Below, one piece after another: positions 31,790 to 41,008 of a stretch of DNA of 64,000 nt. The notes under the pieces are model-generated. The model ran no database searches. It was not told the DNA's origin and saw only the letters and a list, made by a program, of their open reading frames with translations. Numbering within the stretch: the first letter of the stretch is position 1; each line of letters opens with the position of its first letter. Position numbers and translations under genes: made by a program. The DNA lies in NCBI GenBank assembly GCA_934754355.1, contig CAKVID010000003.1, positions 1 through 64,000 on the forward strand. Reading direction: 5' to 3'. Source of the stretch: an uncultured Clostridia bacterium. Its GTDB lineage: Bacteria > Bacillota > Clostridia > Christensenellales > UBA1242.

Positions 31790-33088
31790 ATGGCAAAAAT
31801 AAATGTGAGAGATAGAAACAAAAATTTCCCTGACAGAAAGGCTAATTGGGAATATTATTTTGAAACTGCTAAAATTAATGGCAAAAGACAGTTTACAAGA
31901 TGCTCTGGATTTACAACAAAAAAAGCCGCTTTAGAGGCGGGCACGAAAGCAATGGCGGATTACTATAATGTTGGCAGATCTTTTAAAATGAGTGAAATAT
32001 CAATGGCTGATTTTCTTGATTATTGGTTAAACAATTATGTTATTATAAATACCGCATCTTCAACATACACGAATTACAAGTATTTAATCAATCACTATAT
32101 AAAGCCTCAAATAGGTTATTATAAATTGAAGTCAATTGATAGTGCACTTTTGCAAAATTCAATAAATGCTATTTATATAAACCAAGGATTGACAAAGAGC
32201 ACATTATCTAACATTGTTAAGCTTTTAAAAGCAACATTAAAATATGCATGCTCGACTACTAAATTCATTCAGTATAACCCAGCTTTAGATATTAGTCTTC
32301 CTAAAATAGTAGAGGTAAAAGACAAAAAAAAGAAGATATTAGAACAAACCGATATTGAAAAAATACTTGAAAGATTTAAGTCCTCTCCACAACAATACTA
32401 CGCAATTCTAATTTCTTATTATACTGGAATGAGAATTGCAGAAGTTTACGGATTAACATGGGACTGTATAGATTGGGATAAAAAAACAATAACTATAAAT
32501 AAAATTGCAAAACGACTAAGATATGATTATGGCAATAAATTTACAATAAATGGGAAAATACAAAATCCATGGTATTTAGGAGACTGTAAAACTTTAAGTT
32601 CTTATCGTGTAATTAAAGTCGGTGATGCATTACTGTCTAAACTTTTAGAATATAAACATTGGCAAGATATTAACAAACAAAAATACGAACAGTATTATAT
32701 TCAACATTATTTAATTGAAGAAAAAACACCTGCCAACAGAACTGTCTATCGAATTATTTCTACAGACTCAACCGTTGGTTATAATTTACCATATCCAAAA
32801 GCAGATTTAGTTATGGTAAAAGAGAACGGTGATTTTAAAGGCACAGATGTAATGAAATACACAGCTAAAGTCGCCAAATATGAACTGGGCATACAATTTA
32901 ATTTTCATGAGTTAAGACATACTCACGCTACAAGACTAATTGAATCGGGGGCGCCTATAAAAGATGTTCAAGAAAGATTAGGACATTCGTGTATTGCAAC
33001 CACTATGAATACTTATGTAGAAGACACAGATAAGATGAAAAATCAAACTGTCTCATTATTTGAAAGTAATTACAAATTAAGTGTATAA
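31790..33088 (+). CDS. int: Tyrosine integrase
   Basis: A 432-aa integrase of the Tn916/phage type. N-terminal arm-binding domain (about 1-65) with a KxxFTTKKAAL motif, SAM-like core-binding domain (70-165), and catalytic domain with R215 (YTGMRIAE), H373-x-x-R376 (HELRHTHA), H399 (LGHS) and Y409 (NTYVE). A 50-residue insertion lies between the Arg and HxxR boxes. It is the last gene before rpsR and catalyses integration and excision of the element. Coupled to the Xis-like gene. Confidence 0.95.
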   Translation: MAKINVRDRNKNFPDRKANWEYYFETAKINGKRQFTRCSGFTTKKAALEAGTKAMADYYNVGRSFKMSEISMADFLDYWLNNYVIINTASSTYTNYKYLINHYIKPQIGYYKLKSIDSALLQNSINAIYINQGLTKSTLSNIVKLLKATLKYACSTTKFIQYNPALDISLPKIVEVKDKKKKILEQTDIEKILERFKSSPQQYYAILISYYTGMRIAEVYGLTWDCIDWDKKTITINKIAKRLRYDYGNKFTINGKIQNPWYLGDCKTLSSYRVIKVGDALLSKLLEYKHWQDINKQKYEQYYIQHYLIEEKTPANRTVYRIISTDSTVGYNLPYPKADLVMVKENGDFKGTDVMKYTAKVAKYELGIQFNFHELRHTHATRLIESGAPIKDVQERLGHSCIATTMNTYVEDTDKMKNQTVSLFESNYKLSV

Positions 33089-33110
33089 AATGACATCATT
33101 ATTTATTTTA

Positions 33111-33132
33111 CGATGACATTTTGATGACATTT
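33111..33132. repeat. 11-bp direct repeat next to int (putative integrase arm sites)
   Basis: GATGACATTTT occurs twice head-to-tail just after the integrase stop, with a further AATGACATCATT close by. Closely spaced direct repeats beside int are typical arm-type binding sites or att components. The core att cannot be defined because the other end is outside the window. Confidence 0.5.
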
Positions 33133-33171
33133 TGCCTTGTTTAATCAGAAATAGTAGGAGAGTACAAAAAT

Positions 33172-33195
33172 AAAACCCCTATATTTAGGGGTTTT
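33172..33195. terminator. Bidirectional intrinsic terminator
   Basis: AAAACCCCT (33172-33180) pairs with AGGGGTTTT (33187-33195), loop ATATTT, with A/T runs on both sides. It serves rpsR (-) and int (+). Confidence 0.9.
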
Positions 33196-33224
33196 ATAGA
33201 TAACAAATTTTAATTTTGTCTACA

Positions 33225-33500
33225 TTATTCACCAACATAAGGTAGCAAAGCCATCTCTCTAGCACGCTTGATTGCAACAGTTAGAGTTCTTTGATGTTCT
33301 GCACAAGTACCAGTTTGGCGTCTTGGCAAAATTTTACCTTTCTCTGTGATGTATCTTCTAAGTTTAGCAACATCTTTGTAGTCGATTTCGTCTACATGGT
33401 CTATACAGAAAGAACATACTTTCTTTTTGCCAATTTTCTTATATTTCTTAGGTGCTGTTTTCTCTTCCATAACAGCAGTTTCAATAACTTCTTCGCTCAT
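33225..33500 (-). CDS. rpsR: 30S ribosomal protein S18
   Basis: A 91-aa S18 with a 20-residue N-terminal extension. The conserved core KKVCSFC ... IDYKDVAKLRRYITEKGKILPRRQTGTCAEHQR is intact. Includes the zinc-type cysteines CSFC. Start ATG after AAGGAGAAGATT. It belongs to the rpsF-ssb-rpsR operon but is separated from ssb by an unusual 327-bp gap. S18 binds S6 in the small subunit platform. The mobile element is inserted just downstream. Confidence 0.97.
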   Translation of the reverse strand: MSEEVIETAVMEEKTAPKKYKKIGKKKVCSFCIDHVDEIDYKDVAKLRRYITEKGKILPRRQTGTCAEHQRTLTVAIKRAREMALLPYVGE

Positions 33501-33526
33501 AATCTTCTCCTTTTATAAATTTTTGA

Positions 33527-33817
33527 TTTGTAACTTTTTGACACACAAAAAGTTAATTTTATGTCCAAAACTCCAATAACTCTATCTTGAAATAATAATA
33601 ATTAACAAAACTAAAATCACTTTTTATTTTTATTAAATTACAAATATTCCTAAATCAAATTGAATTACTTAATACTTATTTCAATAGATTGAATTTAATT
33701 CTATTACAAGATGTTTCAAAATTAATCCTAATAAAAAGAAAGAGTTTCAAGGGGTTTCACGGGAAATCTCAATCCCCCAATGGTTTTTGTAACTTTTTGA
33801 CACACAAAAAGTTAATT
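33527..33817 (-). repeat. Paired 32-bp repeats flanking an insertion between ssb and rpsR
   Basis: The same 32-bp sequence appears at 33527-33558 and 33786-33817, 259 bp apart. Each contains a hairpin, AACTTTTTG-ACACA-CAAAAAGTT. The 227 bp between (33559-33785) is AT-rich with no gene. These operon genes are normally a few bases apart, so this looks like an inserted small repeat element or a duplicated terminator/attenuator. The hairpins could set the rpsR to ssb expression ratio. Confidence 0.75.
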
Positions 33818-33827
33818 AATTCTTTTT

Positions 33828-34223
33828 TTAGAAAGGAAGACCATCATCGTCAATAGGTTGAAGTTTAGCAACTTCTTCGCCACCAACTTTAGGTTGATCG
33901 TCACTTGCTTTGGTTGATAAGAATTCTACTTCTTCAGCAACTATTTCTGTTACATATCTCTTAGAACCGTCAGTTGCGTCATAAGATCTACTTTGGATAT
34001 TACCAACAATACCAACCTTGCTACCTTTCTTTAGGAATTTATGGCAGTTCTCTCCCAAATTTCTCCAAACAACAATATTTAAGAAATCTGTTTCTCTCTC
34101 GCCATCACTATTAGCATATCTTCTAGATACAGCAATGCTAAATCTACATACTGCTACACCATTAGATGTAGTTGTAAGTTCTGGATCTCTTGCTAGATTT
34201 CCAACTAAAATACATTTATTCAT
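33828..34223 (-). CDS. ssb: Single-stranded DNA-binding protein
   Basis: A 131-aa SSB: OB-fold start MNKCILVGNLARDPEL, conserved FLNIVVWRNLGENCHKFLKKG and a short linker ending in the acidic tip DDDGLPF that recruits replication partners. Start follows TAGGAGTAAAT. Lies between rpsF and rpsR as in most Bacillota. Confidence 0.97.
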   Translation of the reverse strand: MNKCILVGNLARDPELTTTSNGVAVCRFSIAVSRRYANSDGERETDFLNIVVWRNLGENCHKFLKKGSKVGIVGNIQSRSYDATDGSKRYVTEIVAEEVEFLSTKASDDQPKVGGEEVAKLQPIDDDGLPF

Positions 34224-34242
34224 ATTTACTCCTATATTGTAA

Positions 34243-34539
34243 TTATTTGTTTATACGCAAACACATTGATCTAAGTATATTCTCGTCAATTCTCATAAGC
34301 GACACAATTTCTTTAGCAACATCAGCAGTACTTTCAAATACATATAGAACATAGTAACCTTCGTTCTTATAGTTGATAGGGTATGCAAGTTTTCTTAGTC
34401 CCCAAGGATTAGCCTTATTAACTAATTCTACTTTGCCACCGTTCTTCTCCATAAGTTGAGAGTACTTGTCTACGATTGCATCTTTCTGTTCATCACTAAG
34501 ACTAGCAGAAAAGATTGTAAGTAATTCATACTTATTCAT
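34243..34539 (-). CDS. rpsF: 30S ribosomal protein S6
   Basis: A 98-aa S6 (MNKYELLTIFSASLSDEQKDAIV, then NPWGLRKLAYPINYKNEGYYVLYVF). First gene of rpsF-ssb-rpsR; start follows AGGAGGTAAATT. It binds S18 and 16S rRNA. A structured leader upstream could provide S6:S18 feedback. Confidence 0.97.
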   Translation of the reverse strand: MNKYELLTIFSASLSDEQKDAIVDKYSQLMEKNGGKVELVNKANPWGLRKLAYPINYKNEGYYVLYVFESTADVAKEIVSLMRIDENILRSMCLRINK

Positions 34540-34552
34540 AATTTACCTCCTA

Positions 34553-34611
34553 TGGTCTAATTCGGCTTTGATTTCACTCTCAAAGCAGTAGTAAATTTTA
34601 TTTACCGACCA
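34553..34611 (-). promoter_or_regulatory. Putative S6:S18 autoregulatory leader
   Basis: In the rpsF 5' leader the minus strand folds as an outer stem TGGTC/GACCA (34607-34611 with 34553-34557) and an inner stem GCTTTGA/TCAAAGC (34565-34571 with 34580-34586) with an unpaired CCG (34563-34565, read on the minus strand) beside the helix. A CCG bulge next to a hairpin is the known S6:S18 recognition feature. The match is by eye. Confidence 0.5.
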
Positions 34612-34612
34612 A

Positions 34613-34641
34613 ATTATACCAAATTAAATGTTAATTTGCAA
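34613..34641 (-). promoter_or_regulatory. rpsF promoter TTGCAA-N17-TATAAT
   Basis: On the minus strand the -35 TTGCAA (34636-34641) and -10 TATAAT (34613-34618) are 17 bp apart, just upstream of the structured leader. Confidence 0.75.
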
Positions 34642-34716
34642 GTACTTACATAAAATCTTTTTATTTTTCTCAAATTAAATATATTAAATTTATTAAATAT
34701 AGAGGGGAATATTTAC

Positions 34717-36189
34717 GTGCAAAATACTATGGATAACAATGTAAAAAAGATAAAAAAACTGCTAGGCGATAGTGACGAACTTATCTGCAAAGAGATAAAT
34801 ACCAAAAATAACAAATTTACTATCCTATATATTCTAGGTCTTACCGATACCGCCGCTCTTTCCAAATTCGTAATTACTCCACTTATGTCTTGCGAGGAGA
34901 AAATAACTTCATTATCTACTCTTTCCGAAAATACCCTAACACTTAGCGAGACAACTTTTGAAAACAAAGAGAAAGAGATTATCTCTAATTTACTTAAAGG
35001 GAAAGGCATACTTTTTGCAAACGATTTAGATGGTGCATTAGTACTAGCAATAGATAAATACAAAGAGCGTTCAATAGACGAGCCTCCTACTAGCACTGTC
35101 CTCAAAGGCCCTAGAAGTGGTTTTGTAGAGAACTTGAAAACCAACCTATCTGAGATACGAAAAATACTAGCCACCCCATCATTCAGAACTATTAACCTTA
35201 AGTGTGGCAAGCACACCGACACAATGATTTCTATTGTATATATAGATAAGATTGCTGACAAAAACATAGTAGATAATGTCAAAAAGAGAATAGAAACGAT
35301 AAATATAGACGGCATCATTGACAGCAATTATGTTGCAGGTTTTCTAGAAGAGAGACCAAATAGTATGTTCAAGCAAATAGGCTCTAGCGAGAAACCCGAT
35401 GTAATATGCGCCAAACTACTAGAGGGGAGAGTAGCAATAATTGTAGATGGGTCTCCAATGGTTCTAACCGTTCCGTTTATTTATGTAGAGGACTTGCAAA
35501 GTGGGGACGATTACTACTCTTCACACATACGAGCGGGATTTGTTAGATGGATAAGAATTTTCAGTATTTTCGTTTCCATATTGATACCGGGAATGTACAT
35601 TGCAATTGTAATGCACCACTACAAAGCAATCCCACTAAAATTTCTAATAACAATAGTCAATACTACCAAAGGTCTACCTCTCACACCATTTGCAGAGATT
35701 TTATTTGTCCTCTTACTCTTTGAGATATTATACGAAGCAAGTCTAAGAATGCCCAAGTATTTGGGTCTAGCATTATCTATAGTTGGTGCATTAATACTAG
35801 GAGACACCGCTGTCAAAGCAGGACTTATATCTCCACCATCTGTAATGATAGTTGCCATATCCGGACTTACTATATATTGCGTACCAGATGAAGCACCGCA
35901 ATTATACACTCTGCGATTACTCTTTACTTTGGCAGGAGCATTTGTAGGATTTTTTGGAATAACCGCACTTATTATTTTCATAATAACCTACTTATGCGAT
36001 TTCGATAGTTACGGCAGTGCGTACTTTGCCCCTCTTGCGCCATTTATTGATACAGATATCAAAGACGCTTTCTTCAAGGCAGACATAACTAATGTTAAAT
36101 ACCGACCACGCTCAATTCAGAATAACAAGAAAAATTTAGTAAGACAAGGAGGCAAAAATGGAAAAAACAGCATCAACAAATCAAACTAG
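34717..36189 (+). CDS. gerAA: Spore germination protein GerAA family
   Basis: A 490-aa inner-membrane receptor subunit: a soluble N-terminal domain (about 1-230, including RSGFVENLKTNLSEIRK and GSSEKPDV) and membrane helices in the C-terminal half (290-430), then a basic cytoplasmic tail. The family forms the nutrient receptor and ion channel of spores with AB and AC. GTG 34717 is the start because GAGGGG lies 9 bases upstream. Its 3' end overlaps gerAB by 32 bases. Confidence 0.93.
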   Translation: MQNTMDNNVKKIKKLLGDSDELICKEINTKNNKFTILYILGLTDTAALSKFVITPLMSCEEKITSLSTLSENTLTLSETTFENKEKEIISNLLKGKGILFANDLDGALVLAIDKYKERSIDEPPTSTVLKGPRSGFVENLKTNLSEIRKILATPSFRTINLKCGKHTDTMISIVYIDKIADKNIVDNVKKRIETINIDGIIDSNYVAGFLEERPNSMFKQIGSSEKPDVICAKLLEGRVAIIVDGSPMVLTVPFIYVEDLQSGDDYYSSHIRAGFVRWIRIFSIFVSILIPGMYIAIVMHHYKAIPLKFLITIVNTTKGLPLTPFAEILFVLLLFEILYEASLRMPKYLGLALSIVGALILGDTAVKAGLISPPSVMIVAISGLTIYCVPDEAPQLYTLRLLFTLAGAFVGFFGITALIIFIITYLCDFDSYGSAYFAPLAPFIDTDIKDAFFKADITNVKYRPRSIQNNKKNLVRQGGKNGKNSINKSN

Positions 36190-37375
36190 TCTAATACTCG
36201 TTATCTTCACTGTCGCGCTTAAATTATCTGTTCTTCCTGCTATTACTTGTGATTACGCTAGCAATAATGCTTATATTGTATCACTTATTGCACTTGCAAT
36301 AGATTTCTTGCTAACACTATTTATAATTCTAATAATTCAGAAAGTCCCCGACAAAAATTTCTTTCAATTAATCAAGGCTACACTTTCTAAGCCTGTTGCA
36401 ATTATTATTTATATTATTCTAACCCTATACTTTTTTATCAAACTTCTAGTTGCATTGTTAGAATTGCACGACTATTATATTGTCGCATTATTTGAACACT
36501 TAAATCCAATATTTTTCATTGTAACTCTAATGTTTTTGTTTCTATATATGTTCAATTCTAATTTCAGAACAATTGGCAGAATGATAGAAATACTCTTCTG
36601 GCCACTAGCATTAGGAATATTTTTCACTCTTATCTACCCTATTAGCGAAGTAGAAATTGTTAATCTATTCCCAATATTCCAAGAGGGTGCATACCCTATA
36701 TTCCATGGGCTTTTCAGAACATCATTTGCTTACGGCGATTACATGATTCTCTTTGTAATGATGGGTGGAATAAAATACTCCAAGAAAGCCACTAAGAAAA
36801 TTCTTCTATACACCTCTACAATACTCGGCTTTATATTTAATTTCTATATAATATTTGTAGGAACATTTGGAGACACTGCAGTCAATCAATCACTTGCCCT
36901 TAGTGAATTGCCCCTTCATAATCCATACCCCACAACCATAGGTAGATTGGAATGGCTAACTATTATAATGTGGACAGCCATACTTCTTATCCAAGCTGCA
37001 CTACTGGGATTGTGTTGCACTACTTGTATCAAAGAGATGTTTGGACTTTCTGACAAAAAGATACCATCTGTTGTGCTTGTTATATTACTTACTGTCCTAT
37101 ACCTACCAACATACCTAAAATTAGAATTTGTAATAACTTTCGTTACAAGCGTACCATTCTCGATAGCGGCTATTGCAATCGAACTAGGTTGTGCTTTAAT
37201 TTTACTAATATCCTTTGTAATATATCGCAATAGAAATCCAAATGAAATTAAACCGCCAAGCAAGAATAATAAGCAAAATATAATGGACTTTAAATCTAAT
37301 AAAACCAAGACAAAATCGACTAATAACGGAGGCAAGAGATATGCTAGAAATTATAAAAAAAATCTCTCGCAATAA
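36158..37375 (+). CDS. gerAB: Spore germination protein GerAB family
   Basis: A 405-aa APC-superfamily transporter with about 10 membrane helices and a basic, Asn/Lys-rich cytoplasmic tail of some 45 residues. It is the nutrient-binding subunit of the GerA receptor. AGGAGG precedes the ATG; it overlaps both neighbours. Confidence 0.92.
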   Translation: MEKTASTNQTSLILVIFTVALKLSVLPAITCDYASNNAYIVSLIALAIDFLLTLFIILIIQKVPDKNFFQLIKATLSKPVAIIIYIILTLYFFIKLLVALLELHDYYIVALFEHLNPIFFIVTLMFLFLYMFNSNFRTIGRMIEILFWPLALGIFFTLIYPISEVEIVNLFPIFQEGAYPIFHGLFRTSFAYGDYMILFVMMGGIKYSKKATKKILLYTSTILGFIFNFYIIFVGTFGDTAVNQSLALSELPLHNPYPTTIGRLEWLTIIMWTAILLIQAALLGLCCTTCIKEMFGLSDKKIPSVVLVILLTVLYLPTYLKLEFVITFVTSVPFSIAAIAIELGCALILLISFVIYRNRNPNEIKPPSKNNKQNIMDFKSNKTKTKSTNNGGKRYARNYKKNLSQ

Positions 37376-38579
37376 GATATTCTACTGCTTCCTTTTCCTA
37401 ATTATTCTTATGTTTCCCCACACTATATATATGCAATCAGATAATAATACCAAATTAGTTGTAACAACCATTGGCATCGACAAAGATGAAGAAGGTTATA
37501 GCATATCTTCTCTGGCTGTTATTCCCAAAGTTAGCACAGATGTAAATGCAAATCTAGAAACCTTTGAGGGAAAGGGCAAAACAGTTAGTGAAGCCCTACA
37601 AAATATATCCCTTAATACTGGCAAACAAATAGGACTAGCACATTGCGATTGCATTATACTCTCTTACGATGTAATGCAAGAAAATATTGCTTTAGTTCTA
37701 GACTACTTCATAAGAACAGCGAATTTAACCACCAACGCCGCAATTCTGGCAACAGACAAAGAAGCAAGCAAATTAGTAGAAGTAAGCAAGAACAGTAATA
37801 ATTTGCTAGATTTATCACTCAAAGACATTGTGTCTTACGAAGAGCATACAACATTGCTAGAAAATACCACCATAGAGAAATTCTACAGATCGTATTTCAG
37901 CAAAGCAAATACATTTTTCTTACCCATCATTAGTGTAGAAGAAGAAAGTTCGGGAGGCACAACATCTCAAAATTCGGGAGAGAGCGAAAGTTCAAATAGT
38001 AGTAGTGGAGGAGGAGGACAGAATGGCGGGAAAGTAAAAAATGATGAAGAGATAGCAATTCTAAGCAGGGGCAAATTTGTAAGAACACTAACAAAAGACG
38101 AGGCATTCATATATAATCTATTATCCAAGAGCAGTCAGTATCTAAATATTGAAATCGAAGATATTAACGACAAATACACTACAAAAAGTTTGGAAGTATT
38201 CCAACAAGTAGCCAAAGTAGGTCTGCCTCTATACAAATTCGATAACGGCACACCTTATGTTCAATACGAAATTTGGCTAAATGTAATGTTAGAAGAAATG
38301 CAAAGCAAAGATAATTTCGCTTTTGCAAATATAGATAGTTTGCAAAATTTCTTATCTGACACCGCTAAAAATGAGATACTAAAATCTATAGACAACAAAA
38401 GAAAAGCAACTGTAGAAACTATGCAAAAAGAAAAAAATGACATACTTAATTTGTATGCCAAGTTTAATGCTTACAAACACAAAAAATGGGTAGAATATTT
38501 ATCTACCCTAGATAACCCCGAAGATTATCTAACCCAAGTAGACATTAGAATTAATGTCCACTTAAATTATGTAATTTAG
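37341..38579 (+). CDS. gerAC: Spore germination protein GerAC family, no lipobox
   Basis: A 412-aa Ger(x)C protein: N-terminal hydrophobic segment (15-30), then the family's first domain (VVTTIGIDKDEEGYSISSLAVIPK), a Ser/Gly-rich linker near 205-230 and the C-terminal helical domain ending in DIRINVHLNYVI. Typical GerAC is a lipoprotein, but no lipobox cysteine follows the hydrophobic segment here (FPHTIYMQ), so it may stay anchored by an uncleaved helix. Overlaps gerAB by 35 bases and converges with tex. Confidence 0.9.
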   Translation: MLEIIKKISRNKIFYCFLFLIILMFPHTIYMQSDNNTKLVVTTIGIDKDEEGYSISSLAVIPKVSTDVNANLETFEGKGKTVSEALQNISLNTGKQIGLAHCDCIILSYDVMQENIALVLDYFIRTANLTTNAAILATDKEASKLVEVSKNSNNLLDLSLKDIVSYEEHTTLLENTTIEKFYRSYFSKANTFFLPIISVEEESSGGTTSQNSGESESSNSSSGGGGQNGGKVKNDEEIAILSRGKFVRTLTKDEAFIYNLLSKSSQYLNIEIEDINDKYTTKSLEVFQQVAKVGLPLYKFDNGTPYVQYEIWLNVMLEEMQSKDNFAFANIDSLQNFLSDTAKNEILKSIDNKRKATVETMQKEKNDILNLYAKFNAYKHKKWVEYLSTLDNPEDYLTQVDIRINVHLNYVI

Positions 38580-38593
38580 TTTGGATATAAATT

Positions 38594-40768
38594 TTATAAT
38601 CCCTCAGTTAATTCGTCATCAACTGCACCTTTAATGGTAAGAGATATACGCTTTTTGTCAATATCTACCCCTATAACCTTAACTTTGACAACATCGCCGA
38701 CTTTCAAAGCCTCGCTTGGGTGTTTAATATAATCTTTGCTAATTTCAGAGATATGTACGAGTCCATCTTGGTGAACAGAGATATCTACAAATGCTCCAAA
38801 GTCACAAACATTTCTAACAACTCCGGTCATAACCATGCCAACTTTCAAATTCTCAATTCCAAGCAAAGCGGATTTAAGAACAGGCTTAGGCAAATCGTCA
38901 CGACAGTCTCTACCCGGCTTGGCTAGTTCGTTTGCGATATCAATAAGTGTTGGAACTCCGACACTTATTTTTTGTGCAATTTTCTCTGCCCCTTCTTTCT
39001 CTACCATCTTAGGTAGTAATTGTAGGTTGTCGCCTCTAACATCTTTAATATTCAAATTGAAGTACTCTAGTAATTTGTATGTACTATCATAACTTTCTGG
39101 GTGCACACCAGTATTATCTAGTATATTATCCCCATCTGTAATTCTAAGGAAACCCGCACATTGTTCATAGGCTTTGTCGCCTAATTTGGATACTTTCTTT
39201 AGTTCACTTCTATCTTTGAATGGACCATTTACTTCTCTGTACTTCTCGATGTTTTTGGCAACACTAGAATTAAGTCCAGCAACGAAACTAAGTAGACTAG
39301 GACTAGCAGTATTGACATCTACACCTACCGAGTTTACACAGTTCTCTACAACGCCGTCCAAAACTTCAGTTAATCTATTCTGAGGCATATCATGTTGATA
39401 TTGACCAACACCAATTGACTTAACATCTATCTTAATAAGTTCGGCAAGTGGGTCTTGCAAACGCCTTGCAATAGATACTGCACTTCTAAGCGCTACATCA
39501 AAATTAGGAAATTCACTTGCTCCTAATTTACTAGCAGAGTACACCGAAGCTCCCGCTTCATTAACTACTGCATAGGTTACTTTTCTTTTCAAATCTTTGA
39601 TAAGATTTGCTACAAATATTTCACTTTCTTTGGTTGCAGTTCCATTACCGATAGAAATAACATCTACATCGTATTTATAAATTAATTGAGTAAGTTTGGC
39701 TGTTGCTTCTTCAATTTTATTTTGTGGAGGAGTTGGATATACAACGGCTGTATCCAATACCTTGCCATTAGCATCTATAATTGCTATCTTACAACCAGTT
39801 CTGTATGCAGGGTCTAATCCTAGAATAATTTTATTTTTAAGAGGTGGTTGCATAAGAAGTGGTTTCAAGTTTACTTCAAACATATGAATTGCTTGTTCGT
39901 TTGCTTTGTCAGTTAGTTCTGTTCTTACTTCTCTTTCTATACTTGGGAAGATAAGTCTATCGTAACTATCTAGACATACTTCTTTCAATAATTCTTCAAA
40001 TGGACTATTCTTCTTTAGAACTTTGCCCTCAACCAAAGAATGTGCAATCTCTTCATTTAGAGTTAGACTTACTTTCAAATAATCTTCTTTCTCGCCACGA
40101 TTGATTGCAAGTATTCTATGAGATGGCAATTTCTTAATCTCTGAATTATAGTCTTTGTACATCTCATATGTAAATGCGCCTTCTTTCTCTTCGTCAAGTT
40201 TACATTTAATAAAGCCTTTATTTACAAGCGCCTCTCTTAATTCTTTACGCAAATTTGCATTATCGGATATCATCTCTGCAATAATATCTTTAGCACCTTG
40301 CAAAGCCTCTGCCCCTGTCTTTACGGCTTTCTCTTCGTCAATATATAATTCGCATTCTTTCTCTAAATCAAATGGATTTTGAAGAAGAATTTTGTCTGCA
40401 AGGGGTTGCAATCCTTTGGCAATAGCAACTGATGCTCTTGTCTTTCTCTTAGGTTTGAATGGCCTATAAATATCCTCAACTTCGGTTAAAGTTAATGCTT
40501 CACTCAATGCTTTCTCAATTTCTTCTGTCATATTGCCTTGTTCGGTAATAAGATTAGAAACTTCTTCTTTCCTCTTGGTTAAATTCCTTAAGTATTTAAG
40601 TCTATCATCGAATGCTCTTAGAGTTTGGTCATCACAACTACCAGTAAGTTCTTTCCTATATCTTGCTATAAATGGGATTGTACAACCCTCATCAAGAAGA
40701 GAAATTATGTTATTTGTATGGTTAAGTGTTAGGCTAAATTCCATACTTAGTTCTTTTGAAATATCCAT
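38594..40768 (-). CDS. tex: Tex-family RNA-binding transcription accessory protein
   Basis: A 724-aa Tex: N-terminal HTH-like domain (IPFIARYRKELTG), YqgF/RuvX-like domain (ILGLDPAYRTGCKIA), helix-hairpin-helix region, and a C-terminal S1 domain (GMVMTGVVRNVCDFGAFVDI). Normal length. Start ATG with GAAGGAAAAATTTTT. It faces gerAC tail-to-tail with a 14-bp gap. Confidence 0.96.
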   Translation of the reverse strand: MDISKELSMEFSLTLNHTNNIISLLDEGCTIPFIARYRKELTGSCDDQTLRAFDDRLKYLRNLTKRKEEVSNLITEQGNMTEEIEKALSEALTLTEVEDIYRPFKPKRKTRASVAIAKGLQPLADKILLQNPFDLEKECELYIDEEKAVKTGAEALQGAKDIIAEMISDNANLRKELREALVNKGFIKCKLDEEKEGAFTYEMYKDYNSEIKKLPSHRILAINRGEKEDYLKVSLTLNEEIAHSLVEGKVLKKNSPFEELLKEVCLDSYDRLIFPSIEREVRTELTDKANEQAIHMFEVNLKPLLMQPPLKNKIILGLDPAYRTGCKIAIIDANGKVLDTAVVYPTPPQNKIEEATAKLTQLIYKYDVDVISIGNGTATKESEIFVANLIKDLKRKVTYAVVNEAGASVYSASKLGASEFPNFDVALRSAVSIARRLQDPLAELIKIDVKSIGVGQYQHDMPQNRLTEVLDGVVENCVNSVGVDVNTASPSLLSFVAGLNSSVAKNIEKYREVNGPFKDRSELKKVSKLGDKAYEQCAGFLRITDGDNILDNTGVHPESYDSTYKLLEYFNLNIKDVRGDNLQLLPKMVEKEGAEKIAQKISVGVPTLIDIANELAKPGRDCRDDLPKPVLKSALLGIENLKVGMVMTGVVRNVCDFGAFVDISVHQDGLVHISEISKDYIKHPSEALKVGDVVKVKVIGVDIDKKRISLTIKGAVDDELTEGL

Positions 40769-41008
40769 AAAAATTTTTCCTTCAATTAATCTTTGTAATA
40801 ATTTGTAAGTACTGTAAATTTAAATATCAAATAAATTCGCTCAAAATTACTATACTAACATTTTTAATTATATCAAATAAATTGAAAATTTACAAACATT
40901 TTAGCGTGCATTTTATACTTTCGCAATTATGAATAATTGCCTTAAATAGAGGATTTTTGCAGGTTTTCTACATACTCTTACAAAACTTACTTTCACCAAA
41001 ATCACCTA

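Larger units (their letters stand above)
1..33224. mobile_element. Integrated mobile element (prophage / phage-plasmid / ICE), left end outside window
   Basis: All genes up to 33088 lie on the + strand, are short, overlap heavily and are mostly unrecognisable, unlike the mixed-strand housekeeping genes that start at 33225. The right end carries an excisionase-like HTH gene and a tyrosine integrase directly beside rpsR, so the attachment site is inferred to lie at 33089-33224. Contents (Ub-like cassette, RT, RtcB, RNase H, toxin, small phage-type proteins) fit a phage or plasmid-like element. No capsid, tail, terminase, relaxase or conjugation genes are visible, so the precise type is undecided and the left boundary is not in the window. 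Confidence 0.85.

Noticed and set aside
34713..35327. Minus-strand frame of 204 codons opposite gerAA
   Set aside because: Shadow of the gerAA reading frame, with Ser/Leu/Phe-rich composition and no ribosome-binding site.
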